26,353 bases of DNA from Acidimicrobiia bacterium (GCA_030623125.1 JAUXMQ010000001.1:1-26353), one strand, 5' to 3'. Positions 14,709 to 21,884 are shown, counted from the stretch's first letter. The notes: generated from the sequence alone by a model not told the origin. Numbers and translations: made by a program.

Positions 14709-16307
14709 ATGCTGATCGCACGCGACCTTCGTCTTGATGTTGGCACCCGGACACTTGTCCAGGGTGCTGCTTTCAGTGTGCAGTCGGGCGACCGAATCGG
14801 GTTGGTGGGCCGAAATGGAACGGGGAAGACAACTCTGATGAGGTCCCTCATTGGTGATATCGAGCCCACGGAAGGAACCGTGCTCCGGTCCGGTCAGGTC
14901 GGATACCTCTCCCAAGAGGCGGCACTCCCCGAGCTGGATCATCCGGACGCCACCGCCCTTGAGCGAATACTGATGGCCCGCGAGATCGGCGCAGCGCAAC
15001 GCCGGATCGAGGAGGCGAGGGCTCGCCTGGACGAGCTCGACGGCGAAGAGCGGGACAGGGGCATCGCCCGGTTCTCCAGACTTCACGATGAGTTCGAGGC
15101 AAAAGGTGGGTTCGTAGCCGAGGGAGAAGCCAAGAGGATCGCCTCGAAGATCGGCATCGGGAACGACGAGCTCCACCAACCCGTGGCAACGATGTCAGGC
15201 GGACAGCGTCGAAGGGTCGAACTGGCGAGGATCCTTTTCGCCGAGACCGACGTCCTGCTCCTCGACGAGCCGACCAACCACCTCGATCTCGATGCGAAGG
15301 CCTGGCTCATCGAGTATTTGACGTCGTACAAGGGCGGAATGCTTGTCGTCTCGCACGATCTGCCACTTCTGGATGAGGCGATAACCGAGGTGCTCGTATT
15401 GGAGCACGGTGAGATCGAGCACTACCGCGGCAACTACTCGCACTATCTGGTGGAACGAGTCGCCCGGCGGGAGCGTAAGCAGAGAGAGCGAAAGCATCAG
15501 GATGAGCACATTGCTCGTCTTGAGGAGAACATTCGCCGTTTCAAGGGATCCACCGAGAAGATGGCCAAGGTCGCCCGGGCCATGGAGACCCGAGTGGACC
15601 GGATGAAGCGCGAGCTGGTCGAAGTGCAGACGAGCGGCAAGAAGGTCAGGGTCGCCTTCCCCCAACCGGACCCGTCAGGGAGGGTTCCCCTGGTTGCGAC
15701 CGGGCTGGCAAAGGCCTTCGGCGACAACCTGGTCTTCGTCGACATCGAGTTCGCCGTTGAGCGGGGCGAGCGGATGCTGCTCATCGGTCTCAACGGTGCT
15801 GGAAAAACCACCCTGCTTCGCATCCTGGCAGGAGTGGAGACCTCGGACCTGGGTGAGGTCTCCCTGGGGCACAAAGCGACACTTGGCTACTACGCACAAG
15901 AGCACGAGCAGATCATCGAGGGCGTGACCGTGTTCGATCACATGAGAGAAGCCGCCCGGTTGCCCGACCAGACGCTCAGAACCTTGCTCGGGACCTTCCT
16001 TTTGGCCGACAAAGTGGATCAGAACGCGTCAACCCTGTCCGGCGGGGAGAAAACCAAGCTTGCCCTGGCGATGCTGGTCGCCTCCAGACCGAATGTGCTC
16101 TTGCTCGACGAGCCCACCAACAACCTCGACCCACAGGCCAAAGAAGCGCTACTCGACGCCCTGACGCTATATGAGGGGACTGTCGTTCTCGTCAGCCACG
16201 ACACCGATTTCGTCGCTCAACTGGTGCCGGACCGGGCGGTCCTGATGCCGGACGGTGAGATGCGCTTCTTCGACGAGGACCTCCTCGATCTGGTAGCCCT
16301 CGCCTGA
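14709..16307 (+). CDS. ABC-F family ATPase (soluble dual-ATPase protein)
   Basis: This 532-aa protein carries two ABC domains and no membrane segments, the ABC-F layout of ribosome-acting translation factors and some antibiotic-resistance proteins. Domain 1 has GRNGTGKT (34-41), MSGGQRRRVELA and VLLLDEPTNHLD. Domain 2 has GLNGAGKT, LSGGEKTKLALA and VLLLDEPTNNLD. Between them lies a charged helical linker (RRERKQRERKHQDEHIARLEENIRR and following), the region that reaches toward the peptidyl-transferase centre in studied members. The subfamily is not clear; the N-terminal arm insertion of EttA is not apparent. ATG 14709 is chosen because the family begins at MLIARDL. The frame is open further upstream to 14424, but that part overlaps the SRPBCC gene and shows no homology. 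Confidence 0.93.
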   Translation: MLIARDLRLDVGTRTLVQGAAFSVQSGDRIGLVGRNGTGKTTLMRSLIGDIEPTEGTVLRSGQVGYLSQEAALPELDHPDATALERILMAREIGAAQRRIEEARARLDELDGEERDRGIARFSRLHDEFEAKGGFVAEGEAKRIASKIGIGNDELHQPVATMSGGQRRRVELARILFAETDVLLLDEPTNHLDLDAKAWLIEYLTSYKGGMLVVSHDLPLLDEAITEVLVLEHGEIEHYRGNYSHYLVERVARRERKQRERKHQDEHIARLEENIRRFKGSTEKMAKVARAMETRVDRMKRELVEVQTSGKKVRVAFPQPDPSGRVPLVATGLAKAFGDNLVFVDIEFAVERGERMLLIGLNGAGKTTLLRILAGVETSDLGEVSLGHKATLGYYAQEHEQIIEGVTVFDHMREAARLPDQTLRTLLGTFLLADKVDQNASTLSGGEKTKLALAMLVASRPNVLLLDEPTNNLDPQAKEALLDALTLYEGTVVLVSHDTDFVAQLVPDRAVLMPDGEMRFFDEDLLDLVALA

Positions 16308-17333
16308 TCAAAGACCGTGGTGCGCTGTCGTGTCATGGGCATCAGCGAGACCGTGGGGGTCAATGTGGATCACCGCGAACACCGGGAAGGAATATCGGTG
16401 GTGCAGAGCGTGCTCGACATCGAGAGCAATCGCGTGGCCCTCTCTGACCGTCAAATCGGGGTCGACGCAGACCGAAGCCGTGACCCCCAGCCGGTGGCCC
16501 TGCCATCGAACCTGAAGATCGGCAAGGTCGCGGACGCCTTCGACCTCTCGAATGGTCGAGTCCACCTGGCCGACGATCTCGGGCTCGATGCCGTCGAGCA
16601 TCCGGCGAGACATGCGACGAGCCGAGCGAGCAAGGAGCCAGAGAATCCCTGCGCCGACAACAAGTCCAGCCACTGGATCTGGCCATGCAGCGCCGAGTGA
16701 TGCTCCGACTGCGGCCACCACGACTGCCAAAGAGGTCAAAGCGTCCGTGCGGGCGTGTTGGCCATCGGTGACGAGAGCCTCGGATCCGATCGCGCGCCCC
16801 ACCCTGATCCGATACCGAGCCACAAACTCGTTACCAAGCGCCCCGACAACGCCGGCGGCTATCACCCAGGGGATGTGGTCGATGAGTCGGGGCTCGAACA
16901 GTCGGATCACCGACTCCCGGATCACCAGGATGGCCGAGAGACCTATCGCCGCGACGATCAGCAGACCGGCGGCGTCTTCCAACCGGTGAAATCCATAGGT
17001 GTAGCGCTTGGTTGGTCGCCGACGACCGACTGAGAATGCGATCCACAATGGAATAGCTGTCAAGGCATCGGTGACGTTGTGAAGTGTGTCGGAGAAGAGC
17101 GCAACCGATCCACTGAGCACGACAATCACCGCTTGAAAGAGAGCCGTGGCTCCCAACACGAGAAGCGAGATCTTGGTGGCGCGGATTCCTTCGGCGCCAG
17201 AGTCCAGGACGGGTTGATGATCGGCGACATGATCGTGGCTCAGCAGATGCCCGAGCCCATGCTGGAGTCGGTTCCTACGTGGTTTGTCGTCCTCGGACGT
17301 CGGCCTGTCGTCGCCGGCACGGGGTGGAGTCAC
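16308..17333 (-). CDS. Cation diffusion facilitator transporter (zinc type)
   Basis: This 341-aa CDF protein exports divalent metal, most likely Zn2+, in exchange for protons. It has six predicted helices and the two HxxxD motifs of zinc-type members: H85/D89 in TLHNVTD and H193/D197 in QHARTD. A cytoplasmic C-terminal domain (about 265-341) follows, ending in a His-containing tail. The N-terminus has five histidines in residues 25-39, a likely metal-binding segment. GTG 17333 is supported by TAACAT 7 nt upstream, a leaderless arrangement. The gene diverges from paaA across 72 nt. Its stop codon abuts the ABC-F stop with no base between (TGATCA). Confidence 0.93.
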   Translation of the reverse strand: MTPPRAGDDRPTSEDDKPRRNRLQHGLGHLLSHDHVADHQPVLDSGAEGIRATKISLLVLGATALFQAVIVVLSGSVALFSDTLHNVTDALTAIPLWIAFSVGRRRPTKRYTYGFHRLEDAAGLLIVAAIGLSAILVIRESVIRLFEPRLIDHIPWVIAAGVVGALGNEFVARYRIRVGRAIGSEALVTDGQHARTDALTSLAVVVAAVGASLGAAWPDPVAGLVVGAGILWLLARSARRMSRRMLDGIEPEIVGQVDSTIREVEGVRDLADLQVRWQGHRLGVTASVCVDPDLTVREGHAIALDVEHALHHRYSFPVFAVIHIDPHGLADAHDTTAHHGL

Positions 17334-17340
17334 AGGGTGG

Positions 17341-17346
17341 ATGTTA
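17341..17346 (-). promoter_or_regulatory. Candidate -10 box of the CDF transporter gene (leaderless)
   Basis: TAACAT on the minus strand is followed by 7 nt and the GTG at 17333. There is no ribosome-binding site. A -35 would fall near 17364-17369, where the match is poor, 3 bp from the edge of the paa operator palindrome. Confidence 0.4.
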
Positions 17347-17372
17347 GGTCGGGTGGGAACGATGGATTTCGT

Positions 17373-17392
17373 GCAAACGAACGTTCGTTTGC
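17373..17392. promoter_or_regulatory. Perfect 20-bp palindrome, likely PaaR (TetR) operator
   Basis: GCAAACGAACGTTCGTTTGC is an exact inverted repeat with no spacer. It ends one base before the -10 box of paaA and fills the space where the -35/-10 spacer should lie. The size and perfect symmetry fit a TetR-family dimer site, and the TetR gene is the last gene of the operon. From memory, the PaaR operator consensus of Thermus (CNAACGNNCGTTNG) is matched twice within it in overlapping registers. Binding has not been shown here. Confidence 0.75.
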
Positions 17393-17393
17393 C

Positions 17394-17399
17394 TACTAT
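17394..17399 (+). promoter_or_regulatory. -10 box of the paaA promoter, leaderless
   Basis: TACTAT ends 6 nt before the paaA ATG at 17406 (3 nt before an in-frame GTG at 17403). No ribosome-binding site exists, so the mRNA probably starts at the start codon. The -35 position at 17-bp spacing reads GTGCAA, a poor match that overlaps the operator. Confidence 0.55.
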
Positions 17400-17405
17400 G
17401 GGGTG

Positions 17406-18332
17406 ATGTCATCCGAAGAGCGGTTTCAGACGATTATCGACGCCGAGGACAAGATCGAGCCCCCGGATTGGATGCCAGAGGCCTACCGAAAAACCCTCAT
17501 CCGTCAGATCGCACAGCATGCCCACTCGGAGGTGATTGGCATGCAACCCGAGAGCAACTGGATCACCCGCGCCCCGACACTCCATCGCACAGCGATTCTC
17601 ATCGCCAAGGTCCAGGACGAGGCCGGTCATGGGCTCTACCTCTACGCCGCAGCCGAGACGCTCGGAGTCAGACGTGACGAGATGCAGGAGCTCCTACACC
17701 GGGGCAAGCACAAGTACTCGTCGATCTTCAACTACCCGACACTCAGCTGGGCTGACATGGGGACGATCGGATGGCTGGTCGACGGCGCCGCCATCACCAA
17801 CCAGGTGATGCTCACCCGCGGCTCCTATGGTCCCTATGCGAGAGCCATGGTGCGGATATGCAAGGAGGAGTCCTTCCATCAGCGTCAGGGATATGAGCTC
17901 TTGATCAGACTCTGCCAGGGGTCGTCCGAGCAGAAAGCGATGGCCCAGGACTCCGTCAACCGCTGGTGGTGGCCGGCGCTGATGATGTTCGGGCCCCACG
18001 ACAGCGACTCGACCCACACCGAGCAGTCGATGAAGTGGAAGATCAAAAGGGTCTCCAACGATGACCTTCGTCAGCAGTTCGTCGACATGACGGTTCCCCA
18101 GGCCGACTATCTCGGTCTGAAGATACCGGACCCCGACCTCCGCTGGAACGAGGAACGGGGTCACTACGACTTCGGTGAGATCGATTGGGAGGAGTTCTGG
18201 CGTGTTGTCAAGGGGAACGGCCCGATGAATCGTGAGCGTGTTGCCCACAAGGTCAAGGCGTGGGATGACGGAGCGTGGGTACGCGAAGCGGCGATGGCAT
18301 ATGCCAAGAAACAGGCCCACTCGGCGGCTTAG
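17406..18332 (+). CDS. paaA: Phenylacetyl-CoA 1,2-epoxidase catalytic subunit PaaA
   Basis: PaaA is the di-iron monooxygenase subunit that epoxidises the ring of phenylacetyl-CoA with O2, the key step of aerobic hybrid phenylacetate degradation. The 308-aa ferritin-like protein has both ExxH motifs: E72/H75 in DEAGHGLYLY and E155/H158 in KEESFHQRQGYE. E42 and D126 are likely further iron ligands. The conserved NRWWWPALMMFGPHD block is present. ATG 17406 is chosen because a TANNNT box lies 6 nt upstream and the protein family begins here; the open frame to 17079 overlaps the divergent CDF gene. A strong AGGAGG for paaB overlaps its stop. Confidence 0.97.
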   Translation: MSSEERFQTIIDAEDKIEPPDWMPEAYRKTLIRQIAQHAHSEVIGMQPESNWITRAPTLHRTAILIAKVQDEAGHGLYLYAAAETLGVRRDEMQELLHRGKHKYSSIFNYPTLSWADMGTIGWLVDGAAITNQVMLTRGSYGPYARAMVRICKEESFHQRQGYELLIRLCQGSSEQKAMAQDSVNRWWWPALMMFGPHDSDSTHTEQSMKWKIKRVSNDDLRQQFVDMTVPQADYLGLKIPDPDLRWNEERGHYDFGEIDWEEFWRVVKGNGPMNRERVAHKVKAWDDGAWVREAAMAYAKKQAHSAA

Positions 18333-18336
18333 GAGG
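18331..18336 (+). promoter_or_regulatory. Strong ribosome-binding site of paaB
   Basis: AGGAGG overlaps the paaA stop codon and lies 8 nt before the paaB ATG. It is a full anti-Shine-Dalgarno match, in contrast to the leaderless paaA start of the same transcript. Confidence 0.8.
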
Positions 18337-18344
18337 ATCGACTG

Positions 18345-18689
18345 ATGAGTTACGACGTTCCCGTTGCCCCGGGGGAGAAGGCGGAGATAGAAGAGACCAC
18401 AGAGCTGAGTGGGGAGAGCTGGCCAATGTGGGAGGTGTTTGTCCGGGCGCGTCGCGGCATATCCCACGTCCACATCGGGAGTCTCCATGCGGCCGATGCC
18501 GAGACGGCGCTGGAGAATGCCCGTGATGTCTACACCCGACGCGGCGAGGGTGTGAGCGTGTGGGTTGTCCGCAGCAGCGAGGTCCATGCCTTCGAGCCGG
18601 AAGCCGCTGCCGACTATGTCGAGGCCAACGAAAAGGTCTACCGGCTGGCCACGGCCTATGAGATTCCTGAAGAAGTTGGACAGATGTGA
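18345..18689 (+). CDS. paaB: Phenylacetyl-CoA epoxidase subunit PaaB
   Basis: PaaB is a small structural subunit that bridges PaaAC heterodimers in the epoxidase complex. The 114-aa protein has the family core WPMWEVFVRARRGISHVHIGSLHAADAETALENARDVYTRRGEGVSVWVVRSSEV. Its N-terminal 25 residues are acidic and variable. The stop overlaps the paaC start (GTGA), so the two subunits should be made in step. Confidence 0.95.
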   Translation: MSYDVPVAPGEKAEIEETTELSGESWPMWEVFVRARRGISHVHIGSLHAADAETALENARDVYTRRGEGVSVWVVRSSEVHAFEPEAAADYVEANEKVYRLATAYEIPEEVGQM

Positions 18690-19396
18690 CCATCAAATCG
18701 GTCACTTCGCTGCTGGCTCACGCCGACGACAACATGGTGCTCGCTCAGCGACTTGGCGAGCTGATCTCCAACGCGCCCGAGCTGGAGATAGATATCGCGC
18801 TGGGTAACACAGCTCTCGACCACCTCGGTGTGGCAAGGGCGCTGTATACCCACGCCGGCAACACCGAGGGTAAGGGAAGATCCGAGGACGAGCTCGCAAT
18901 GTTCAGAACCGAGCGGGAATACACCAACCTTCTGCTTGTGGAGCAGCCAAATGGCGACTTCGCCCACACCATGGTGCGTCAACTCTTCTTCGACGCTTAT
19001 CAGATGGAACTCTGGAGAGACCTTTCGACTTTCAGCGATACGACTCTGGCTGGCATCGCCGCCAGGGCGCTCAAGGAGGCCACCTACCACATGCGATTCT
19101 CGTCAGGATGGGTCACCCGTCTTGGCGACGGCACCGAGGAGTCCCACCGCCGCGCCCAGGATGGAGTCAACGCCCTTTGGCAGTACACATCGGAGATGTT
19201 TGAGGGTGAGGCAGAGCACTATCACCCGGCCTGGAGCACCACCATCGAGTCCGCCCTGATCGAGGCCGGCCTCGATCCTGTGGCCGACCCCTATCAAAGA
19301 ACGGGTGGCCGGAGTGGTTTTCACACCGAGTACCTCGGCTTTCTGCTCGCCGAGATGCAGTGGGTGCAGCGGAGCTACCCGGGTCTGAAATGGTGA
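18686..19396 (+). CDS. paaC: Phenylacetyl-CoA epoxidase structural subunit PaaC
   Basis: PaaC has the same ferritin-like fold as PaaA but acts as the structural partner. The 236-aa protein has the family start DDNMVLAQRLGEL, the IDIALGNTALDHLGVARALY helix, the DFAHTMVRQLFFDAYQMELW block and the ALKEATYHMRFSSGWVTRLGDGT block near the substrate side. The carboxylate set is incomplete compared with PaaA, as in other PaaC proteins. GTG 18686 lies within the paaB stop. The end overlaps paaD by up to 7 nt. Confidence 0.95.
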   Translation: MTIKSVTSLLAHADDNMVLAQRLGELISNAPELEIDIALGNTALDHLGVARALYTHAGNTEGKGRSEDELAMFRTEREYTNLLLVEQPNGDFAHTMVRQLFFDAYQMELWRDLSTFSDTTLAGIAARALKEATYHMRFSSGWVTRLGDGTEESHRRAQDGVNALWQYTSEMFEGEAEHYHPAWSTTIESALIEAGLDPVADPYQRTGGRSGFHTEYLGFLLAEMQWVQRSYPGLKW

Positions 19397-19857
19397 CGGC
19401 AGCCACGATCAGCATCGTCACCGCCCGGAAGGTGGCTGCGTCGGTGGTTGATCCTGAGATTCCGGTTCTGACGATTGATGATCTGGGGATTCTCAGGTCG
19501 GTCGTGGTAGACGAGGGTCGTGTGATCGTGACTATCACCCCGACCTACTCGGGTTGCCCGGCGATGGGCCAGATGGAGGACGACATCGTCACCGCCTTCG
19601 AAAGGATCGGAGTTGAGGGTGTCGAGGTCGTAACCGTTCACTTTCCGGCATGGTCCACCGACTGGATCAGTGAGGATGGTCAGCGCAAGCTGAGGCAGTT
19701 CGGTATCGCACCGGCGGTCTCCGAACAAGACCTGACGTGCCCGCGGTGCGACGCCTCGACGCCAACAATGATCGCCCGCTTCGGTTCTACCGCATGCAAG
19801 GCCCTGATGGTGTGTTCATCCTGTGGTGAGCCCTTCGACTTCTTCAAACCGTTCTGA
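19390..19857 (+). CDS. paaD: PaaD, DUF59/MIP18-type iron-sulfur maturation protein
   Basis: PaaD is needed for an active epoxidase and is thought to help insert metal or an Fe-S cluster. The 155-aa protein has the DUF59 core (ARKVAASVVDPEIPVLTIDDLGILRSV, TITPTYSGCPAMGQMEDDI) with conserved C56, and a C-terminal zinc-ribbon-like part with CxxC pairs C117/C120 and C142/C145 plus C136. This two-part layout is specific to PaaD. ATG 19390 or GTG 19393 both overlap the paaC stop. The frame extends to 19360, but those residues lie inside paaC and are not conserved. The stop overlaps the paaE ATG (TGATG). Confidence 0.94.
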   Translation: MVTAATISIVTARKVAASVVDPEIPVLTIDDLGILRSVVVDEGRVIVTITPTYSGCPAMGQMEDDIVTAFERIGVEGVEVVTVHFPAWSTDWISEDGQRKLRQFGIAPAVSEQDLTCPRCDASTPTMIARFGSTACKALMVCSSCGEPFDFFKPF

Positions 19858-20930
19858 TGAGTGATCTCGAATTTCATCGGTTGAGTGTCACCGAGGTGAG
19901 CCCTCTCACCGACGACTCCGTGACAGTCAGCCTCGATGTTCCCGACGAGTTATCCGAGACGTTCGCCTACCTGCCTGGACAGCACGTAACCGTGCGAGCC
20001 TTCATCGATGGCGAGGACGTTCGCAGGTCGTATTCGATCTGTGCAAACGCCAACTCTCACAAGTTGCGGGTCGGAGTCAAGCGGCTCTCCGGAGGAGCGT
20101 TCAGCACCTACGCAACCTCTGATCTCGAGGCGGGCGACATGCTCGACGTCATGGCTCCGGTGGGTGAGTTCACCATCGAGATCAACCCGGCGAGCCCTCG
20201 TCGGGCTGTGGCCATCGCGTCTGGTTCCGGCATCACACCTGTGATGTCGCTGATCGCGACCTCCCTGGAGAGTGAGCCATTGGCAAACTGGACGCTGCTG
20301 TTTGGCAACCGAACCGCAAGCAGCATCATGTTCCTTGAGGAATTGGAGGGGCTGAAGGACCGCTACAAGAGCCGATTCCAACTCTTCCACCTGCTCAGCA
20401 GGGAGGGCTCCGACGTGCCGCTTCTCTCCGGTCGGATTGACGAGGAGAAGATGCTGACGATTCATGATCGGCTGTTGGGTGGCGCCCCGGTCGATGGCTG
20501 GTACCTGTGTGGTCCTTACGAGATGGTGATGATGGCGAAGGAGACCCTTCAGAACCTGGGTATCCCGCAAGACCGCATTCATGACGAGCTGTTCTTCGCC
20601 GGTCCCGTCGACCCCACGACATTGCCCCCTGAGCCACCACCCGGGGAGGGTGCCATCGAGCTGACGGTGATCCTCGACGGGCGGGCCGTGGACACCCGAA
20701 TGTCGTCCGAGACATCAATACTCGATGCTGCGCTTCGGGTTCGCCCCGAGCTGCCCTTTTCCTGCAAGGGTGGGATGTGCGCAACCTGCAAGGGGAGGAT
20801 CGAGGATGGCAAAGTGACAATGACCAAGAACTACGCCTTGATCGATGAAGAGGTGGAGGCGGGATATGTTCTCACCTGTCAGTCGCACCCGGTGTCTGAC
20901 CGGGTTGTGGTTCGATACGACCACCGCTAG
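19857..20930 (+). CDS. paaE: PaaE, phenylacetyl-CoA epoxidase reductase subunit
   Basis: PaaE passes electrons from NADPH to the PaaA di-iron centre. The 357-aa protein has an FNR-like domain with the FAD motif RRSYS (56-60) and the nucleotide motif GSGITP (123-128), plus YLCGP at 216-220. A proline-rich hinge (about 251-263) leads to a C-terminal plant-type [2Fe-2S] ferredoxin domain with cysteines C303, C308, C311 and C341. All expected cofactor residues are present. The gene overlaps both paaD (TGATG) and the regulator gene (TAGTG). Confidence 0.96.
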   Translation: MSDLEFHRLSVTEVSPLTDDSVTVSLDVPDELSETFAYLPGQHVTVRAFIDGEDVRRSYSICANANSHKLRVGVKRLSGGAFSTYATSDLEAGDMLDVMAPVGEFTIEINPASPRRAVAIASGSGITPVMSLIATSLESEPLANWTLLFGNRTASSIMFLEELEGLKDRYKSRFQLFHLLSREGSDVPLLSGRIDEEKMLTIHDRLLGGAPVDGWYLCGPYEMVMMAKETLQNLGIPQDRIHDELFFAGPVDPTTLPPEPPPGEGAIELTVILDGRAVDTRMSSETSILDAALRVRPELPFSCKGGMCATCKGRIEDGKVTMTKNYALIDEEVEAGYVLTCQSHPVSDRVVVRYDHR

Positions 20931-21505
20931 TGATTTCAGTCCGCAACACCCGGTCGGACGTGATTCACGCGGCAGGCCGTCTGTTCGCCGAACGCGGCTA
21001 TCACGGCACCTCGATGCGGGATCTCGGCAAGGAGCTCGGGTTGCTCGGCTCCTCGCTCTACTCCCATGTCGAATCCAAGCAGGATCTTCTGGTCGAGGTG
21101 GTCGAAGAGGGGGCACGGCTCTTCGAAGCGGTGGCGGAGCAAGCCAGAGCGACACCGGGAACCGCCCGCGATCGGCTGGCCGCTCTTGTGGCCGGGCATG
21201 TCAACGTGGTGCTCGACAATGTCAATGTCGCCCGAACATTCCTCAACGAGGCTCGCATGCTCGATGCCGAGCATCGAGAGCGAATAGTCGAGGCCAGGGA
21301 TCATTACGAAGGGGTGTTCCGGTCGGTTTTGGCCGATGGGGTGGGTGATGGGTCGTTTCGTTCCGACATCGATCCCAAGACGAGCTCCATCTACATACTC
21401 TCGGTTCTCAACGCACTGGAGCGCTGGTATGACCCTGCTGGGCCATTGGACCGGGACGAACTGATCGGCGACCTGACCACCTTCCTCATTACCGGGATCG
21501 GGTGA
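20930..21505 (+). CDS. TetR-family regulator, probable repressor of the paa operon (PaaR-like)
   Basis: This 191-aa protein has a TetR N-terminal helix-turn-helix: RSDVIHAAGRLFAERGYHGTSMRDLGKELG followed by the LGSSLYSHVESKQDLL recognition region. A helical ligand domain (about 70-191) follows, of the kind found in acyl-CoA-responsive members. GTG 20930 overlaps the paaE stop, so it is the sixth gene of the paa operon. A perfect palindrome at the paaA promoter is the likely target. I infer that phenylacetyl-CoA is the inducer, as for known PaaR proteins. Regulation would be autogenous, since its own gene is behind the controlled promoter. Confidence 0.85.
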   Translation: MISVRNTRSDVIHAAGRLFAERGYHGTSMRDLGKELGLLGSSLYSHVESKQDLLVEVVEEGARLFEAVAEQARATPGTARDRLAALVAGHVNVVLDNVNVARTFLNEARMLDAEHRERIVEARDHYEGVFRSVLADGVGDGSFRSDIDPKTSSIYILSVLNALERWYDPAGPLDRDELIGDLTTFLITGIG

Positions 21506-21572
21506 GGCTCGACCCCTTTCTATCCGGTGTTAGTGGACTGGTAGGGTTCAGCCACATTCGAAAAGGAGACTC

Positions 21573-21839
21573 ATGGTTGGAAGACCCGGAATGAGAAGGA
21601 CCGCTCGTCGCACGTCTCGTCGCACATCACGCCGGGTGAGTCGGCGACAATCGGGAGTGCAGGAAGCTGCCGCGCCACCACCCGAGCAGGCACCGCCGCC
21701 GCCTCCTCCCGAGCCGGTCGCACCCCCTCCCCAGGAGGAGGACAAGTACGCCAAGCTCAAAGAGGCCAAAGAGCTTCTCGATGCAGGCATCCTCACCGAG
21801 GAAGAGTTCGCCGCCGAGAAAGCCAAGATCCTCGGCTAA
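21573..21839 (+). CDS. Small SHOCT-domain protein with RRxS/T repeats
   Basis: This 88-aa protein has three parts. Residues 8-27 are five tetrapeptide repeats RRTA, RRTS, RRTS, RRVS, RRQS. Residues about 31-56 are a proline-rich spacer. Residues about 58-88 are a SHOCT domain (KYAKLKEAKELLDAGILTEEEFAAEKAKIL), a short two-helix module often found at protein C-termini. The strongly basic N-terminus suggests nucleic-acid or acidic-surface binding; this is an inference. There is no membrane segment. AAGGAG lies 4 nt before ATG 21573. The gene stands alone between the paa operon and argG; function unknown. Confidence 0.8.
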   Translation: MVGRPGMRRTARRTSRRTSRRVSRRQSGVQEAAAPPPEQAPPPPPPEPVAPPPQEEDKYAKLKEAKELLDAGILTEEEFAAEKAKILG

Positions 21840-21842
21840 CGA

Positions 21843-21875
21843 CCGAGATCCCGTCGCGCCCACCGCGGCGATCGG
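21843..21875 (+). other. Possible hairpin in the argG leader
   Basis: CGTCGC (21852-21857) can pair with GCGGCG (21865-21870) around a 7-nt loop with one G-U pair. CCGA (21843-21846) can pair with TCGG (21872-21875) further out. The hairpin ends at the G-run that serves as the argG ribosome-binding site. There is no U-run, so it is not a classical terminator. Stability has not been computed. Confidence 0.25.
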
Positions 21876-21884
21876 GGGTGAAGC

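Noticed and set aside
17079..17405. Long N-terminal extension of the paaA frame
   Set aside because: It lies within the CDF gene on the opposite strand and across the paa operator. PaaA proteins start near the ATG at 17406, which has a well-placed -10 box.
17694..18587. 297-codon minus-strand frame across paaA and paaB
   Set aside because: It is antisense to clear paa genes and shows no domain pattern.
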